A DNA stretch of 64,000 nucleotides, from assembly GCF_019264485.1 (NCBI RefSeq), contig NZ_JAHVAA010000011.1, forward strand, positions 248,001 through 312,000, given 5' to 3'. This stretch comes from Sediminibacterium sp. Its GTDB lineage: Bacteria > Bacteroidota > Bacteroidia > Chitinophagales > Chitinophagaceae. Positions within the stretch are counted from its first letter, which is position 1. Each line of letters begins with the position of its first letter. Made by a program: the position numbers and the translations under genes. Positions 24,208-33,092 of the stretch are shown here, in pieces. Below the pieces are notes generated by a model. It had not been told where the DNA came from. It did no database searches and saw nothing but the letters and a program-made list of their open reading frames with translations.

Positions 24208-25863
24208 CTAATTCATCATCATTTCGCGGGCATTTTCGAGAGCGGCGGCAGTTGGTTTTTCTCCACTCAGCATTCGGGCAATAGCAGTAATGCGTTCATC
24301 TTTATCCAGTAATCTGATATTGGTTTTTACAGCGTTTTCAACGATCTCCTTGTACACAAAGAAATGCGCATCGGCCTTGCCTGCTATCTGTGGCTGGTGG
24401 GTAATGCAGATGATCTGTCTGTTGGCGGCCATATTTTTCATGATCAATCCCACCTGTTTGGCGGCTTCGCCGGAAATACCGGTATCTATTTCATCAAAAA
24501 TCATGGTGGGAAGGTCGATAGAAGCAGCTACCAGTGACTTAATACACAACATCAAACGACTCAGCTCTCCACCACTAGCCACTTTACGTATGGGTTCGAA
24601 ACGGTTGCTTTTGTTGGCGTCAAACAAAAAGTCAATCTGATCCTTTCCATATTGATGTAATGTGCTTTCCTTCAGGTCTACTTTCAGTTTGGCATTGGGC
24701 ATACCCACTTGTGTAAGCAAACGGTTCACTTCCAATTCAAGTGGTTTGATCTGTTGTTGTCTGGCGACCGATATTCGTTCTGCCAATTGTTCAGCCTGTT
24801 TGAACAAAGCTGCTACTTCTTTTTCTTTGGAAAGAATGGTATCATCAATATGTAAAACAGTTTCTAATTTTTTTGACAATTCCTGTTGCAGCGCCAGCAA
24901 TTCATTGGTGGTTTGAAGGGCATGCTTCTTGAGTAATTTATACCCATCTGTAAGCCGCTGATTGATCCATTCAATTCTTTTTTCATCAAACTGAACCTGG
25001 TCATTTACATGGTCAATTTCACCGGCAATATCCTGTAACTCTACCTGTGTACTTTGTAAGCGTACAATGATGGCAGCAAGGTCTTTATGTAAGTCTGCAA
25101 AAGGCTGTAACTGCTGAATCAGTTGTTTGATGCTGGTAACAACCGGCTGCTCGCTTTCGCGTAATGTATAAAACACTTTATTGAGTGCAGATTTAATACC
25201 CTCGGCACTACTCAATATTTTCAATTCCTGATCCAGCTCTTCCAGTTCATTTTCTTTGAATGACAATTCATTTAGTTCATCAAATAAAAACTGATGGTAA
25301 TCAGCTTCTTTGGTAAAAGCGTTTTTCTGCTCCTTCAACTGTTCCAGTTCTTTCGAAATCAACTGCCATTGCTGGAATACTTTTTTAAACTCATGCAATA
25401 CGGGTTCATTACCTGCCAGTGCATCTAATACCTCACGTTGAAAATCGCTGTCGCCCAGTTCAAGCGTATCAAATTGCTGATGAAGATCTACAAGCAATGA
25501 AGCCAGTTGTTTTAATTGCTGAACAGTAGCAGGGGTATCATTAATAAAAGCCCTCGATTTTCCATTGGCCGCAATCTCCCGGCGTAATACCAGTTCATCT
25601 TCAGCATCCAGTTCATATTGTTGTAAAAAAGAAGCAACTTCAGGTTTATCATGTGTGCTGAATATCCCTTCAATAAAACATTTTTTTGAACTGTTCACCA
25701 ATACCGAACTATCAGCCCGCTCACCCAATATAAGACTCAGTGCCCCCATCAATATACTTTTACCCGCTCCTGTTTCACCTGTAATAATATTCAGGTTATT
25801 GGAGAAGTTAATCTCAATCTCATCAATGATGGCGTAGTTCTGTATGTGGAGCTTGGTGAGCAT
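24208..25863 (-). CDS. recN: DNA repair protein RecN
   Basis: SMC-like ATPase acting early in double-strand break repair, 551 aa. Walker A ITGETGAGKSILMGAL (about residues 28-43), long central coiled coil, signature LSRLMLCIKSL and Walker B TMIFDEIDTGISG. Start MLTKLHIQN at 25863 is chosen because the longer open frame to 25926 is only the translation of a heptamer repeat array. Order on the minus strand is TPR protein, array, recN. Confidence 0.95.
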   Translation of the reverse strand: MLTKLHIQNYAIIDEIEINFSNNLNIITGETGAGKSILMGALSLILGERADSSVLVNSSKKCFIEGIFSTHDKPEVASFLQQYELDAEDELVLRREIAANGKSRAFINDTPATVQQLKQLASLLVDLHQQFDTLELGDSDFQREVLDALAGNEPVLHEFKKVFQQWQLISKELEQLKEQKNAFTKEADYHQFLFDELNELSFKENELEELDQELKILSSAEGIKSALNKVFYTLRESEQPVVTSIKQLIQQLQPFADLHKDLAAIIVRLQSTQVELQDIAGEIDHVNDQVQFDEKRIEWINQRLTDGYKLLKKHALQTTNELLALQQELSKKLETVLHIDDTILSKEKEVAALFKQAEQLAERISVARQQQIKPLELEVNRLLTQVGMPNAKLKVDLKESTLHQYGKDQIDFLFDANKSNRFEPIRKVASGGELSRLMLCIKSLVAASIDLPTMIFDEIDTGISGEAAKQVGLIMKNMAANRQIICITHQPQIAGKADAHFFVYKEIVENAVKTNIRLLDKDERITAIARMLSGEKPTAAALENAREMMMN

Positions 25864-25871
25864 GGGCAAGG

Positions 25872-25947
25872 GTGAATAGTGAGTAGTCAGTAGTGAGTAG
25901 TCAGTAATATAACAAGAAATACTCACTACTGACTACTGACTGCTCAC
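25872..25947. repeat. Heptamer inverted-repeat array, AGTGAGT family
   Basis: Units GTGAATA, GTGAGTA, GTCAGTA, GTGAGTA, GTCAGTA (25872-25906) face TACTCAC, TACTGAC, TACTGAC, TGCTCAC (25920-25947). Lies between the TPR gene stop and the recN start. Same words as 3001-3061. Confidence 0.88.
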
Positions 25948-25979
25948 TAACATTTTCTGCCTGCAATTTATACAAAAGA

Positions 25980-27467
25980 CTATTCCCCTTTGCATCTCAA
26001 TATCCCCGATTTGGCGCGTTGGTCTAAGGAATTTTTATATTCATGGTCGCCCATGTCTAAACAACGCTGGTAATATTGTATGGCCAATGCTTTTTGTCCC
26101 TTCGCTTCATAAATCTGTCCTATTTGCACCGCGGCACGCGCAGCGTAATATTCTTTTCTGAATTCGCCCAGTCTTATAGCGGCGAGATAGGCATTGATGG
26201 CGTCATTTTCACGGCCGAGGTCATCATAAATACGGGCGGCGCGGTACACATATTCAAGCCTGTCTTCTTCTTTGTCGAAATCGTTCTCCGTTTTACCATG
26301 CAGCAAGGCCAATGCTTCGCGATGATAGCCACCATCATTAAGCCATCGGGATTTCAGCAGCAAAATATTGGGCCAGTAATTGGCTTTGGCATCTTTTAAT
26401 GCTTTTTTGTCGGCATCAGAATCGGTATTTCCTTTTGTTAGTACCAGTTGTCTTGCTTTTTCAGCAGCGGCTGTATTGCCCTGTAAATAATAGCAAAGCC
26501 GTATTTTGTCGTACACGTCTTTTACATAAAAATTGCCCTTGAATTTTTGTAGAAAACGTTCGAAATATGGGATGGCTTCTTCTGGTTTGAGCTGGAATGT
26601 TTTTACAAAACCCATTTCAAAATCCCAGATGGGAATATCAAGGTATTCGGCTGAATGATTCCTGTTTTGAACAATCTGTTGTGTGAATTGTGACTGCTTG
26701 TTATTGAGGCTGAGATTGGCAGCCATCCAGCCATGTAAATGATTGTTGACCAGATCCAGTTTTTTTTGCTGGATAAAAGCCATCGCTTCATCTTTTTTAT
26801 TATCCATATAAAACAACAGGTAGGGATAGATAAAGTGTGCCTCATTCATCAGCATTTTTGCAGACGGATCATTGCTGTTTACAAATGCCTGTACTGTTTT
26901 TAAACCTTCGGTAACAGAACCACGCATACCCAATACACTGGCCAGCCATTTATATCCTTTGGGAATGGTGCCAATCATGGTTTGCAGTGTTCCATACATC
27001 AGGTCATCGGGAATAAAGCGGGGGAATTTCTTTTTGTTGTCTTTCAGCAAAACCCAGGCCCGGCGTATATCCCAACCTGCTTCCCACATTTTCCCAAACT
27101 TGATGGCCGATGTGGCTTTGTGTACCCGAACAGTGCTTAGCGCAAAACGATGATAAGGTGAGTTTTCCGGTCCATCATCCAGCGCATCAATTCTTTCACT
27201 GAATCTTGGATACCTGAGTTTATAGTCTGCCGGATTTTCATTCAAAAACAATATGAGGAAATCAATATAGCTTTCAAGCACCAAAGGAATCAGGTTATCA
27301 GGATTTTGTTGCCGTGCTTTTTGAATCAGTTCCTGACCATGTTCAATTTTTAAACGGGTGATCTCATGATAAGCCTGCTGACACAGTGCATTGAAATCGT
27401 ACACTTTCTGACTGATACCTGAAAGTGACAGCAGTAAAAACGAGATAAAGATACTTGCCTGCTTCAT
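25980..27467 (-). CDS. Exported TPR-repeat protein
   Basis: 495 aa from MKQASIFISFLLLSLSGISQ (signal peptide); a 15-residue upstream extension would pass through a terminator and is rejected. The rest is alpha-helical with degenerate tetratricopeptide repeats, clearest near the C-terminus (AARIYDDLGRENDAINAYL, AAVQIGQIYEAKGQ, ALAIQYYQRCLDMGD). Probably a periplasmic or surface scaffold; no enzymatic motif. Lies between the Zn-ribbon protein and recN on the minus strand. Confidence 0.75.
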   Translation of the reverse strand: MKQASIFISFLLLSLSGISQKVYDFNALCQQAYHEITRLKIEHGQELIQKARQQNPDNLIPLVLESYIDFLILFLNENPADYKLRYPRFSERIDALDDGPENSPYHRFALSTVRVHKATSAIKFGKMWEAGWDIRRAWVLLKDNKKKFPRFIPDDLMYGTLQTMIGTIPKGYKWLASVLGMRGSVTEGLKTVQAFVNSNDPSAKMLMNEAHFIYPYLLFYMDNKKDEAMAFIQQKKLDLVNNHLHGWMAANLSLNNKQSQFTQQIVQNRNHSAEYLDIPIWDFEMGFVKTFQLKPEEAIPYFERFLQKFKGNFYVKDVYDKIRLCYYLQGNTAAAEKARQLVLTKGNTDSDADKKALKDAKANYWPNILLLKSRWLNDGGYHREALALLHGKTENDFDKEEDRLEYVYRAARIYDDLGRENDAINAYLAAIRLGEFRKEYYAARAAVQIGQIYEAKGQKALAIQYYQRCLDMGDHEYKNSLDQRAKSGILRCKGE

Positions 27468-27482
27468 GCAGCCCGAAAATAA

Positions 27483-27510
27483 GAAAGGACAGCGATAAAG
27501 CTGTCCTTTC
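27483..27510 (-). terminator. Hairpin terminator after Zn-ribbon protein
   Basis: GAAAGGACAGC (27483-27493) pairs perfectly with GCTGTCCTTTC (27500-27510); on the minus strand it is followed by TTATTTTC, a modest T-tract. 24 bp past the 27534 stop. Confidence 0.7.
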
Positions 27511-27533
27511 AAAGTATTTTAACGCAGGTATGT

Positions 27534-28289
27534 TTATTTCACATCTACGCTGTCGTTCAAATCTGCGTCTACCAGGATACGACCACAGTTTTCGCAAACA
27601 ATGATCTTCTTGTGTAAACGAATTTCGCTCTGGCGCTGAGGAGGAATAGAGTTAAAGCAACCACCACATGCATCGCGCTCAACAGGTACTACCGATAAGC
27701 CATTACGGTAGCTCTTGCGGATACGGTCGTAGCTGTACAACAGGCGGTCGTCGATATGACTACGTGCTGCTGCGCTTTGTTTGTTGAAATGTGTTTCTTC
27801 TTTCTCGGTGTCGGCAATAATTTTTTCCAGTTCGCCTTTTTTATGGTTGAGTACACCATCTTTTACTGCGATCTGCTTTTTAGCCACATCCAATGCTTTT
27901 ACTTTATCAGCCAGTTCGTCATTGGCGTCGCGGATATGTTTTTCAGCCAGTTTAATTTCCAGCTGCTGCATTTCGATTTCCTTGTTGATGGCTTCAAACT
28001 CACGGTTATTCTTCACGTTCTCGCTCTGCTTCTCATATTTGGCGATCAGTGCTTCACTTTCTTTCATCGTAGTTTTCTTGCTTTCGATGAATTCTGTGAT
28101 ACCATTGATTTCTTCTTCTACGCGGGTCTGACGGCTCTGTAAGCCCTGGATCTCATCTTCCAGATCGCTTACTTCCATCGGAAGTTCGCCTTTCAGCACC
28201 TGAATTTCATCCAGCTTGCTGTCGATCTTCTGCAATTTGAGCAGATTAACCAGTTTTTCTTCAACCGAAAAGTCTTTAACGGAAGCCAT
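27534..28289 (-). CDS. Coiled-coil protein with C-terminal C4 zinc ribbon (COG1579)
   Basis: 251 aa. Residues 10-175 are a long antiparallel coiled coil; the C-terminus has CGGCFNSIPPQRQ and VCENCGRIL, a four-cysteine zinc ribbon. This is the conserved COG1579 family, thought to bind nucleic acids, with no fixed biochemical role. The nif3-like gene precedes it on the minus strand, a pairing that recurs in Bacteroidota and in other phyla. Confidence 0.9.
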   Translation of the reverse strand: MASVKDFSVEEKLVNLLKLQKIDSKLDEIQVLKGELPMEVSDLEDEIQGLQSRQTRVEEEINGITEFIESKKTTMKESEALIAKYEKQSENVKNNREFEAINKEIEMQQLEIKLAEKHIRDANDELADKVKALDVAKKQIAVKDGVLNHKKGELEKIIADTEKEETHFNKQSAAARSHIDDRLLYSYDRIRKSYRNGLSVVPVERDACGGCFNSIPPQRQSEIRLHKKIIVCENCGRILVDADLNDSVDVK

Positions 28290-28320
28290 ATTGTATAAGT
28301 GGTTTATTGTATGATTCTAA

Positions 28321-28383
28321 ATGCTTGTTCCTTGATCCCTGTAACTTGATTCTTGTATCTTGTTACTTTTCCCTTGTTTCCTC
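28321..28383. repeat. Heptamer array, ACAAGAA/TCAAGTT family
   Basis: On the minus strand, units ACAAGGG, AAAAGTA, ACAAGAT, ACAAGAA, TCAAGTT, ACAGGGA, TCAAGGA, ACAAGCA follow in register, starting 6 bases after the TAA stop of the nif3-like gene. No inverted partner. Shares ACAAGAATCAAG with the in-gene repeat at 6631-6690. Confidence 0.8.
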
Positions 28384-29481
28384 TTACGTGAAGTAGTTCA
28401 CCACATTGGTTTTTACCCCGGATTTGAGGACGGCAAAGGTAGGGAATTTAGCCTGTAAAACATCAATCAGCAGGTCGGTTGTATATTGTTCACTTTCCCA
28501 ATGGCCGATATCGGCAATCAGTATCCGGTCATTGGCATCGAAAAACTCATGGTATTTAAAATCGGCTGAAATATAGATATCTGCCCCCTTCGACACCGCT
28601 TTTCCGGTTAAAAAGCTGCCGGAACCACCACAAAGGGCCACTTTTTTGATCTTTTTGCCCAAAAATGGGGTGTGACGGATGATTTTGAGGTCAAAACTCG
28701 TTTTGAGCATCTCTAAAAAGAATATTTCGTCCATGGCTTCGGGCAATTCTCCTATCAAACCACTTCCAACATCCTGATAATCATTCGATAAGCTAACTAA
28801 GTCATAAGCCACTTCCTCATAAGGGTGTGCTTCAAAAAGTGCAGCCAGTACCTGCTGTTGACGCCAGGCCGGGAAAATGACTTCAACTTTTGTTTCTGGC
28901 TCAAAATGGGTTGTCCCGATTTCTCCTACATGTGGGTTGGTACCCTCACCGGCCCTAAAACTACCCGTTCCTTCAGCAGAAAAACTACAGTGACTATACT
29001 TACCAATATCTCCCGCTCCGGCAGCGAACAAGGCATTTCTCAATTTTTCAGCCTGGGCATGTGGTACAAAACTGTACAGTTTCATCAGTAAACCGGCTTT
29101 TGGCGCCAGTATTTTACGATTGATGAGTCCGAGCTTATCTGCAATCCTGTTGTTTACCCCATTAATAACGTTATCGAGGTTGGTATGAATGGCATAAATG
29201 GCAATATCATTTTTAATGGCAGCTATTACGGCTTTCTCTACATAGTTTTTACCATTGAGTTTTTTGATTCCGCCAAAAACAATGGGATGATGGGCCACAA
29301 CGAGATTGCATCCTTTTTCCTTTGCTTCAAGAATTACCGCTTCGGTTGCGTCGAGCGTACAAACAATGCCCGTACATTCCCATGAGGGAGAACCGGTAAT
29401 CAGTCCTGCATTATCGTAACTCTCCTGTAAGGCCGGTGGCGCCAGTTGTTCCAATACCTGTATGATATTATTGATGTTCAT
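28384..29481 (-). CDS. Nif3-like dinuclear metal-centre protein
   Basis: 365 aa, the long form of the Nif3/YqfO family with a central CutA-like insertion (about residues 130-230). Metal-ligand motifs: VVAHHPIVF near 60 and AIHTNLDN near 97 in the N-terminal half, DIGHWESEQ near 330 in the C-terminal half. Described members are toroidal hexamers; the cellular role remains unclear (a GTP cyclohydrolase annotation is widespread but disputed). Pairs with the Zn-ribbon gene downstream. Confidence 0.92.
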   Translation of the reverse strand: MNINNIIQVLEQLAPPALQESYDNAGLITGSPSWECTGIVCTLDATEAVILEAKEKGCNLVVAHHPIVFGGIKKLNGKNYVEKAVIAAIKNDIAIYAIHTNLDNVINGVNNRIADKLGLINRKILAPKAGLLMKLYSFVPHAQAEKLRNALFAAGAGDIGKYSHCSFSAEGTGSFRAGEGTNPHVGEIGTTHFEPETKVEVIFPAWRQQQVLAALFEAHPYEEVAYDLVSLSNDYQDVGSGLIGELPEAMDEIFFLEMLKTSFDLKIIRHTPFLGKKIKKVALCGGSGSFLTGKAVSKGADIYISADFKYHEFFDANDRILIADIGHWESEQYTTDLLIDVLQAKFPTFAVLKSGVKTNVVNYFT

Positions 29482-29529
29482 ATTTGCTGATTGCTAACAG
29501 CAAGTTACCTTCATTCTATAATTGATGGT

Positions 29530-30378
29530 ATGCAGGAAGGCGATTTTCTTTTTTATGATGGACAATTATTACGGTCTGACAGATTACTGATTTCTCCCAA
29601 TAACAGATCGTACAGGTATGGCGATGGTTGTTTTGAAACCATAAAACTGCTCGATGGAAAGATCCAGTTGGCCAATTATCATTTTGAGCGGCTGATTTCT
29701 TCGCTTGAACTGCTTCATTTTAAAAAGTCGGGTTATTTTACCGCAACCTGGCTGGAGAAGCAGGTATTGGCAGTGGCTGAAAAAAACGGACATATGCAGT
29801 CTGCGCGAATCAGGCTTACGGTTACCAGGGGAGATGGGGGCGTGTATGATGAACAAAACCAGTTTCCTTATTTGCTCATTCAAAGCTGGCCGCTCTCGCC
29901 AACAGTTCAGGAGTTAAATGAGAATGGATTGGTGATTGATATTTATAAAGATGCAAGAAAAGTAATAGATCGCTTTTCATCAGTTAAAAGCAATAGTTAC
30001 CTGCCTTATGTTATGGGTGCTTTGTGGGCAAAGGAACAACAGTTGAATGATGCCATTCTGCTTAATCCGTTTGATCGTGTAGCCGATGCCACCATTGCCA
30101 ATGTATTTATTGTGAAAGATGGAATGATAAAAACCCCGGCACTTACGGAAGGTCCGGTAAATGGCGTGATGCGTCGTCATGTATTACAAATGCTTCGCAA
30201 AGAAAACATGCCGGTTGAAGAAGGATCCATAACAATAGATGAACTGATGGAAGCTTCGGAAATATTTTTAACCAATGCCATACACAGCATCAGGTGGGTG
30301 AAACAGTTGGGTAGCAATAACTACAGCAACCTGCTCACGCAAAAACTCTACCAGCAACTGATAAAGACAAAGGGGTAA
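29530..30378 (+). CDS. Class IV aminotransferase / aminodeoxychorismate lyase-like
   Basis: 282 aa from ATG 29530; the upstream Met (29491) adds 13 residues not expected for the family. Fold type IV PLP enzyme: FLFYDGQLL start, RYGDGCFETIK segment, catalytic Lys 153 in SSVKSNSYLPYV, ADATIANVF cofactor-phosphate loop and GPVNGVMRRHVL. Closest in features to PabC (folate pathway) but branched-chain or D-amino acid activity cannot be excluded. Divergent from nif3; photolyase follows 64 bp later. Confidence 0.85.
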   Translation: MQEGDFLFYDGQLLRSDRLLISPNNRSYRYGDGCFETIKLLDGKIQLANYHFERLISSLELLHFKKSGYFTATWLEKQVLAVAEKNGHMQSARIRLTVTRGDGGVYDEQNQFPYLLIQSWPLSPTVQELNENGLVIDIYKDARKVIDRFSSVKSNSYLPYVMGALWAKEQQLNDAILLNPFDRVADATIANVFIVKDGMIKTPALTEGPVNGVMRRHVLQMLRKENMPVEEGSITIDELMEASEIFLTNAIHSIRWVKQLGSNNYSNLLTQKLYQQLIKTKG

Positions 30379-30442
30379 AGATTTCTAAGTTATCTATCGA
30401 ACCATTTATTCGCGCGCGTGTTACAATCCTAAAATCTCACTC

Positions 30443-31756
30443 ATGAAACCTCGCATACAGGTAATGTGGTTCCGCAGAGATCTTCGTTTGTCAGACAATG
30501 CGGCATTGTATCATGCTTTGCGTACCGGTATTCCTGTATTACCTGTTTTTATTTTCGATAAAAATATTCTCGATCAGTTGGATGATAAGGCCGACAGACG
30601 TGTGGAGTTTATTCATGCAGCCATAACAGAATTACAGCAGCAACTTGTGCAAATGGGTAGTACACTGGAAGTGTATTATGATTACCCGAAAGAAGTGTAC
30701 AAAAAATTACTGGAACGATATGATATTGAGGCTGTATTTACCAATCACGATTACGAACCCTACGCCCAGGAAAGAGATGCAGCAATTGCTGCTCTGTTAA
30801 AAGAGTATGGAACAGGTTTTAAAACCTACAAGGACCAGGTGATTTTTGAGAAAAGCGAAGTGGTAAAAGATGATGGCAAACCTTACACTGTATTTTCTCC
30901 TTATGCAAGAAAGTGGAGAGCGAAACTGAATATTTTTTACCTGAAAGCATATCCAACAGAGAAATATTTTTCGAATTTCTATCAACAGACACCTGTAACA
31001 ATTCCTACATTATTATCCATAGGTTTTCAGCCTGTAGCGCTTCCTTTTCCTTCGAAAGAGCTGGAAGAGGCTGTGATCAGACATTATGGCGAAAACCGAA
31101 ATTTTCCTTCGCTTGAAAAAGGAACATCCAAAATGGGTGTGCATCTGCGTTTTGGAACGGTGAGTATTCGCTATCTCGCACGAAAAGCCATGGAGTGGAA
31201 CGATGTGTACCTGAATGAACTGATCTGGAGAGATTTTTATCATACCATTCTCTGGCATTTTCCGCAGGTAGGTAAAGGCGCTTCTTTTAAACCGGAGTAT
31301 GATAAAATTGAATGGAGGAATAATGAAACTGAATTTGAGCATTGGTGTAATGGAACCACCGGTTATCCGATTGTAGATGCAGGTATGCGTGAACTCAATA
31401 CAACAGGTTATATGCACAACAGGGTGCGTATGATTGTTGCTTCTTTTCTCACCAAACATTTACTCATAGACTGGCGTTGGGGTGAAGCCTATTTTGCACA
31501 AAAGCTACTTGATTTCGATCTGGCTGCCAATAATGGTGGATGGCAATGGGCCAGCAGCAGTGGTTGCGATGCAGCTCCTTATTTCCGTGTATTCAATCCA
31601 TCACTGCAAACAGAAAAATTTGATAAAGACCTGCGCTATATACGCAAATGGATACCTGAACTGAATGAGTTCAATTATCCTCAACCCATTGTACAGCATG
31701 AACTGGCAAGGAAGAGGGTGCTGGAAGTTTATGCGAAAGGACTTAAGGGGCTGTGA
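30443..31756 (+). CDS. phr: Deoxyribodipyrimidine photolyase
   Basis: Light-dependent repair of cyclobutane pyrimidine dimers; 437 aa. N-terminal antenna domain begins VMWFRRDLRLSDNAALYHAL. The C-terminal FAD-binding domain has LIWRDFYHTILWHFP, GYPIVDAGMRELNTTGYMH, NRVRMIVASFLTKHLLIDWR and the NGGWQWASSSGCDAAPYF signature. Class I CPD photolyase is the best fit. The final Leu and TGA stop coincide with the start of a heptamer array. Confidence 0.95.
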   Translation: MKPRIQVMWFRRDLRLSDNAALYHALRTGIPVLPVFIFDKNILDQLDDKADRRVEFIHAAITELQQQLVQMGSTLEVYYDYPKEVYKKLLERYDIEAVFTNHDYEPYAQERDAAIAALLKEYGTGFKTYKDQVIFEKSEVVKDDGKPYTVFSPYARKWRAKLNIFYLKAYPTEKYFSNFYQQTPVTIPTLLSIGFQPVALPFPSKELEEAVIRHYGENRNFPSLEKGTSKMGVHLRFGTVSIRYLARKAMEWNDVYLNELIWRDFYHTILWHFPQVGKGASFKPEYDKIEWRNNETEFEHWCNGTTGYPIVDAGMRELNTTGYMHNRVRMIVASFLTKHLLIDWRWGEAYFAQKLLDFDLAANNGGWQWASSSGCDAAPYFRVFNPSLQTEKFDKDLRYIRKWIPELNEFNYPQPIVQHELARKRVLEVYAKGLKGL

Positions 31757-31838
31757 GCTTTAAGCTGCTAGCTATTAGCGCTAGCTTCCAGTTTCGATTG
31801 TTCATGGCTTATTACTCGCGGCTCACAGCTCATAGCCT
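31750..31838. repeat. Heptamer array, AGCTATT/GCTCACA family
   Basis: Units AGCTTTA, AGCTGCT, AGCTATT, AGCGCTA (31756-31783) on the left, and ATGGCTT, ATTACTC, GCGGCTC, ACAGCTC, ATAGCCT on the right (31804-31838). GCTGTGAGC on the left is complementary to GCTCACAGC on the right. The phr stop TGA is inside the first word. Confidence 0.7.
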
Positions 31839-31870
31839 TTCATATCATTCTCATATTTATAAAAATAACC

Positions 31871-31910
31871 CTGCGCCACCTCTCCGTTTCTCCCGTTCTC
31901 TGCGGTGAAG
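31871..31910. repeat. Single arm of the CTCTGCG-family array
   Basis: Reads CTGCGCC, ACCTCTC, CGTTTCT, CCCGTTC, TCTGCGG in register, similar to the left arm of 9423-9514 including its CGTTCTCTGCGGTGAA end. No opposing arm seen. Confidence 0.65.
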
Positions 31911-32000
31911 AAAACTTTCGCTAAAAAAGAAAATAATTTCTTCACGCAATGGTAATATACAGCAATAGGCAAGACGATAACTTCACGCTCTCAAAACTTA

Positions 32001-33092
32001 ATGACTATGCGTTTGTTATCAACCCTTATTGCTTTTCTCATTTCAGTTGCTGCACTGGCACAAGACAAAGACCAGAAAATTATCATCATCACAACTGATG
32101 GATTAAGATGGCAGGAAGTATTTAAAGGAATGGATGCAGAGATTGCGAAGAACCCGAAATTTAACCAGGAAGACAGCGCAGGAATTTTCAAAAAGTATTG
32201 GGATAAAACAGAAGCCGGCCGCAGACAGAAGCTGATGCCTTTTTGCTGGGGAACACTGGCCAAACAGGGACAGCTATATGGAAACAGGGCTCACGATAAC
32301 AAAGTAGACAATGCAAATCCTTATTGGTTTTCTTACCCGGGCTATAGCGAAATATTAACCGGCCATGTAGATACACTCATCAATTCAAATGATTATCCGC
32401 CTAATCCGCATACCAATATTCTGGAGTTTTTTAATAAAATGCCGGCCTATAAAAACAGGGTAGCTGCGTTTGGTGCATGGGGTGCTTTTGACAGAATCAT
32501 CAATGAAAAACGTGCAGGCTTTCCTGTACTGAATGCTTACGACGACAATACAGCAGCGCTTTCAGATCCAATCATGAAACTGCTGAATGAAATGAACCAG
32601 ACAGGCTTCAAACCATTTGGTGCAGGAGAAACATTGGATGTGTTTACGCATTTTCAGGCATTACATTATCTGCAGGTTAAAAAACCAAAAGCATTTTATA
32701 TTTCTTATGGTGATACAGATGAGTTTGCACATCACGGCGATTATAAGTATTATCTTGATGCGGCACACCAGTTTGATGAGTGGGTGGGACAAATCTGGAA
32801 CTGGATTCAGCATGACCCCGATTATAAGGATAAAACCACATTACTCATTACAACCGATCACGGAAGAGGTGATGCAGTAAAATCTGAATGGACTTCTCAC
32901 GGTCAAAAAGTATTGGATGCTTCGCAAATATGGTTTACTGTAATTGGTCCGAAAGTAAAACCATCAGGAGAAATCAAAAAGTCTCAGCAACTCTATCAAA
33001 AACAATTAGCGGCTACTGTGGCACAATTGGCAGGTTTCAATTTCACTGCAGAACATCAAGTGGCCAAAGCTGTTGAAGTAGAACAGAAATAA
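32001..33092 (+). CDS. Exported alkaline-phosphatase-superfamily hydrolase
   Basis: 363 aa. Signal peptide MRLLSTLIAFLISVAALAQ (ATG 32001 or 32007). Phosphatase/sulfatase fold: IIITTDGLRWQEVF carries the first metal Asp, SYPGYSEILTG the Ser/Thr nucleophile region, SYGDTDEFAHHGDY and LLITTDHGRGD the remaining metal ligands. Often annotated as phosphoglyceromutase or sulfatase in Bacteroidota, but the export signal argues for a periplasmic or surface phospho- or phosphodiesterase. Its stop overlaps the start of the next gene by one base. Confidence 0.8.
   Translation: MTMRLLSTLIAFLISVAALAQDKDQKIIIITTDGLRWQEVFKGMDAEIAKNPKFNQEDSAGIFKKYWDKTEAGRRQKLMPFCWGTLAKQGQLYGNRAHDNKVDNANPYWFSYPGYSEILTGHVDTLINSNDYPPNPHTNILEFFNKMPAYKNRVAAFGAWGAFDRIINEKRAGFPVLNAYDDNTAALSDPIMKLLNEMNQTGFKPFGAGETLDVFTHFQALHYLQVKKPKAFYISYGDTDEFAHHGDYKYYLDAAHQFDEWVGQIWNWIQHDPDYKDKTTLLITTDHGRGDAVKSEWTSHGQKVLDASQIWFTVIGPKVKPSGEIKKSQQLYQKQLAATVAQLAGFNFTAEHQVAKAVEVEQK

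Noticed and set aside
25864..25926. Longer RecN N-terminus
   Set aside because: The extra residues are the translation of a heptamer array and precede the conserved MLTKLHIQN start.
27468..27512. Longer start for the TPR protein
   Set aside because: It would be coded by the hairpin terminator and hides a clean signal peptide at 27467.
31013..31459. Long minus-strand frame within phr
   Set aside because: A shadow of the photolyase coding sequence with no independent support.
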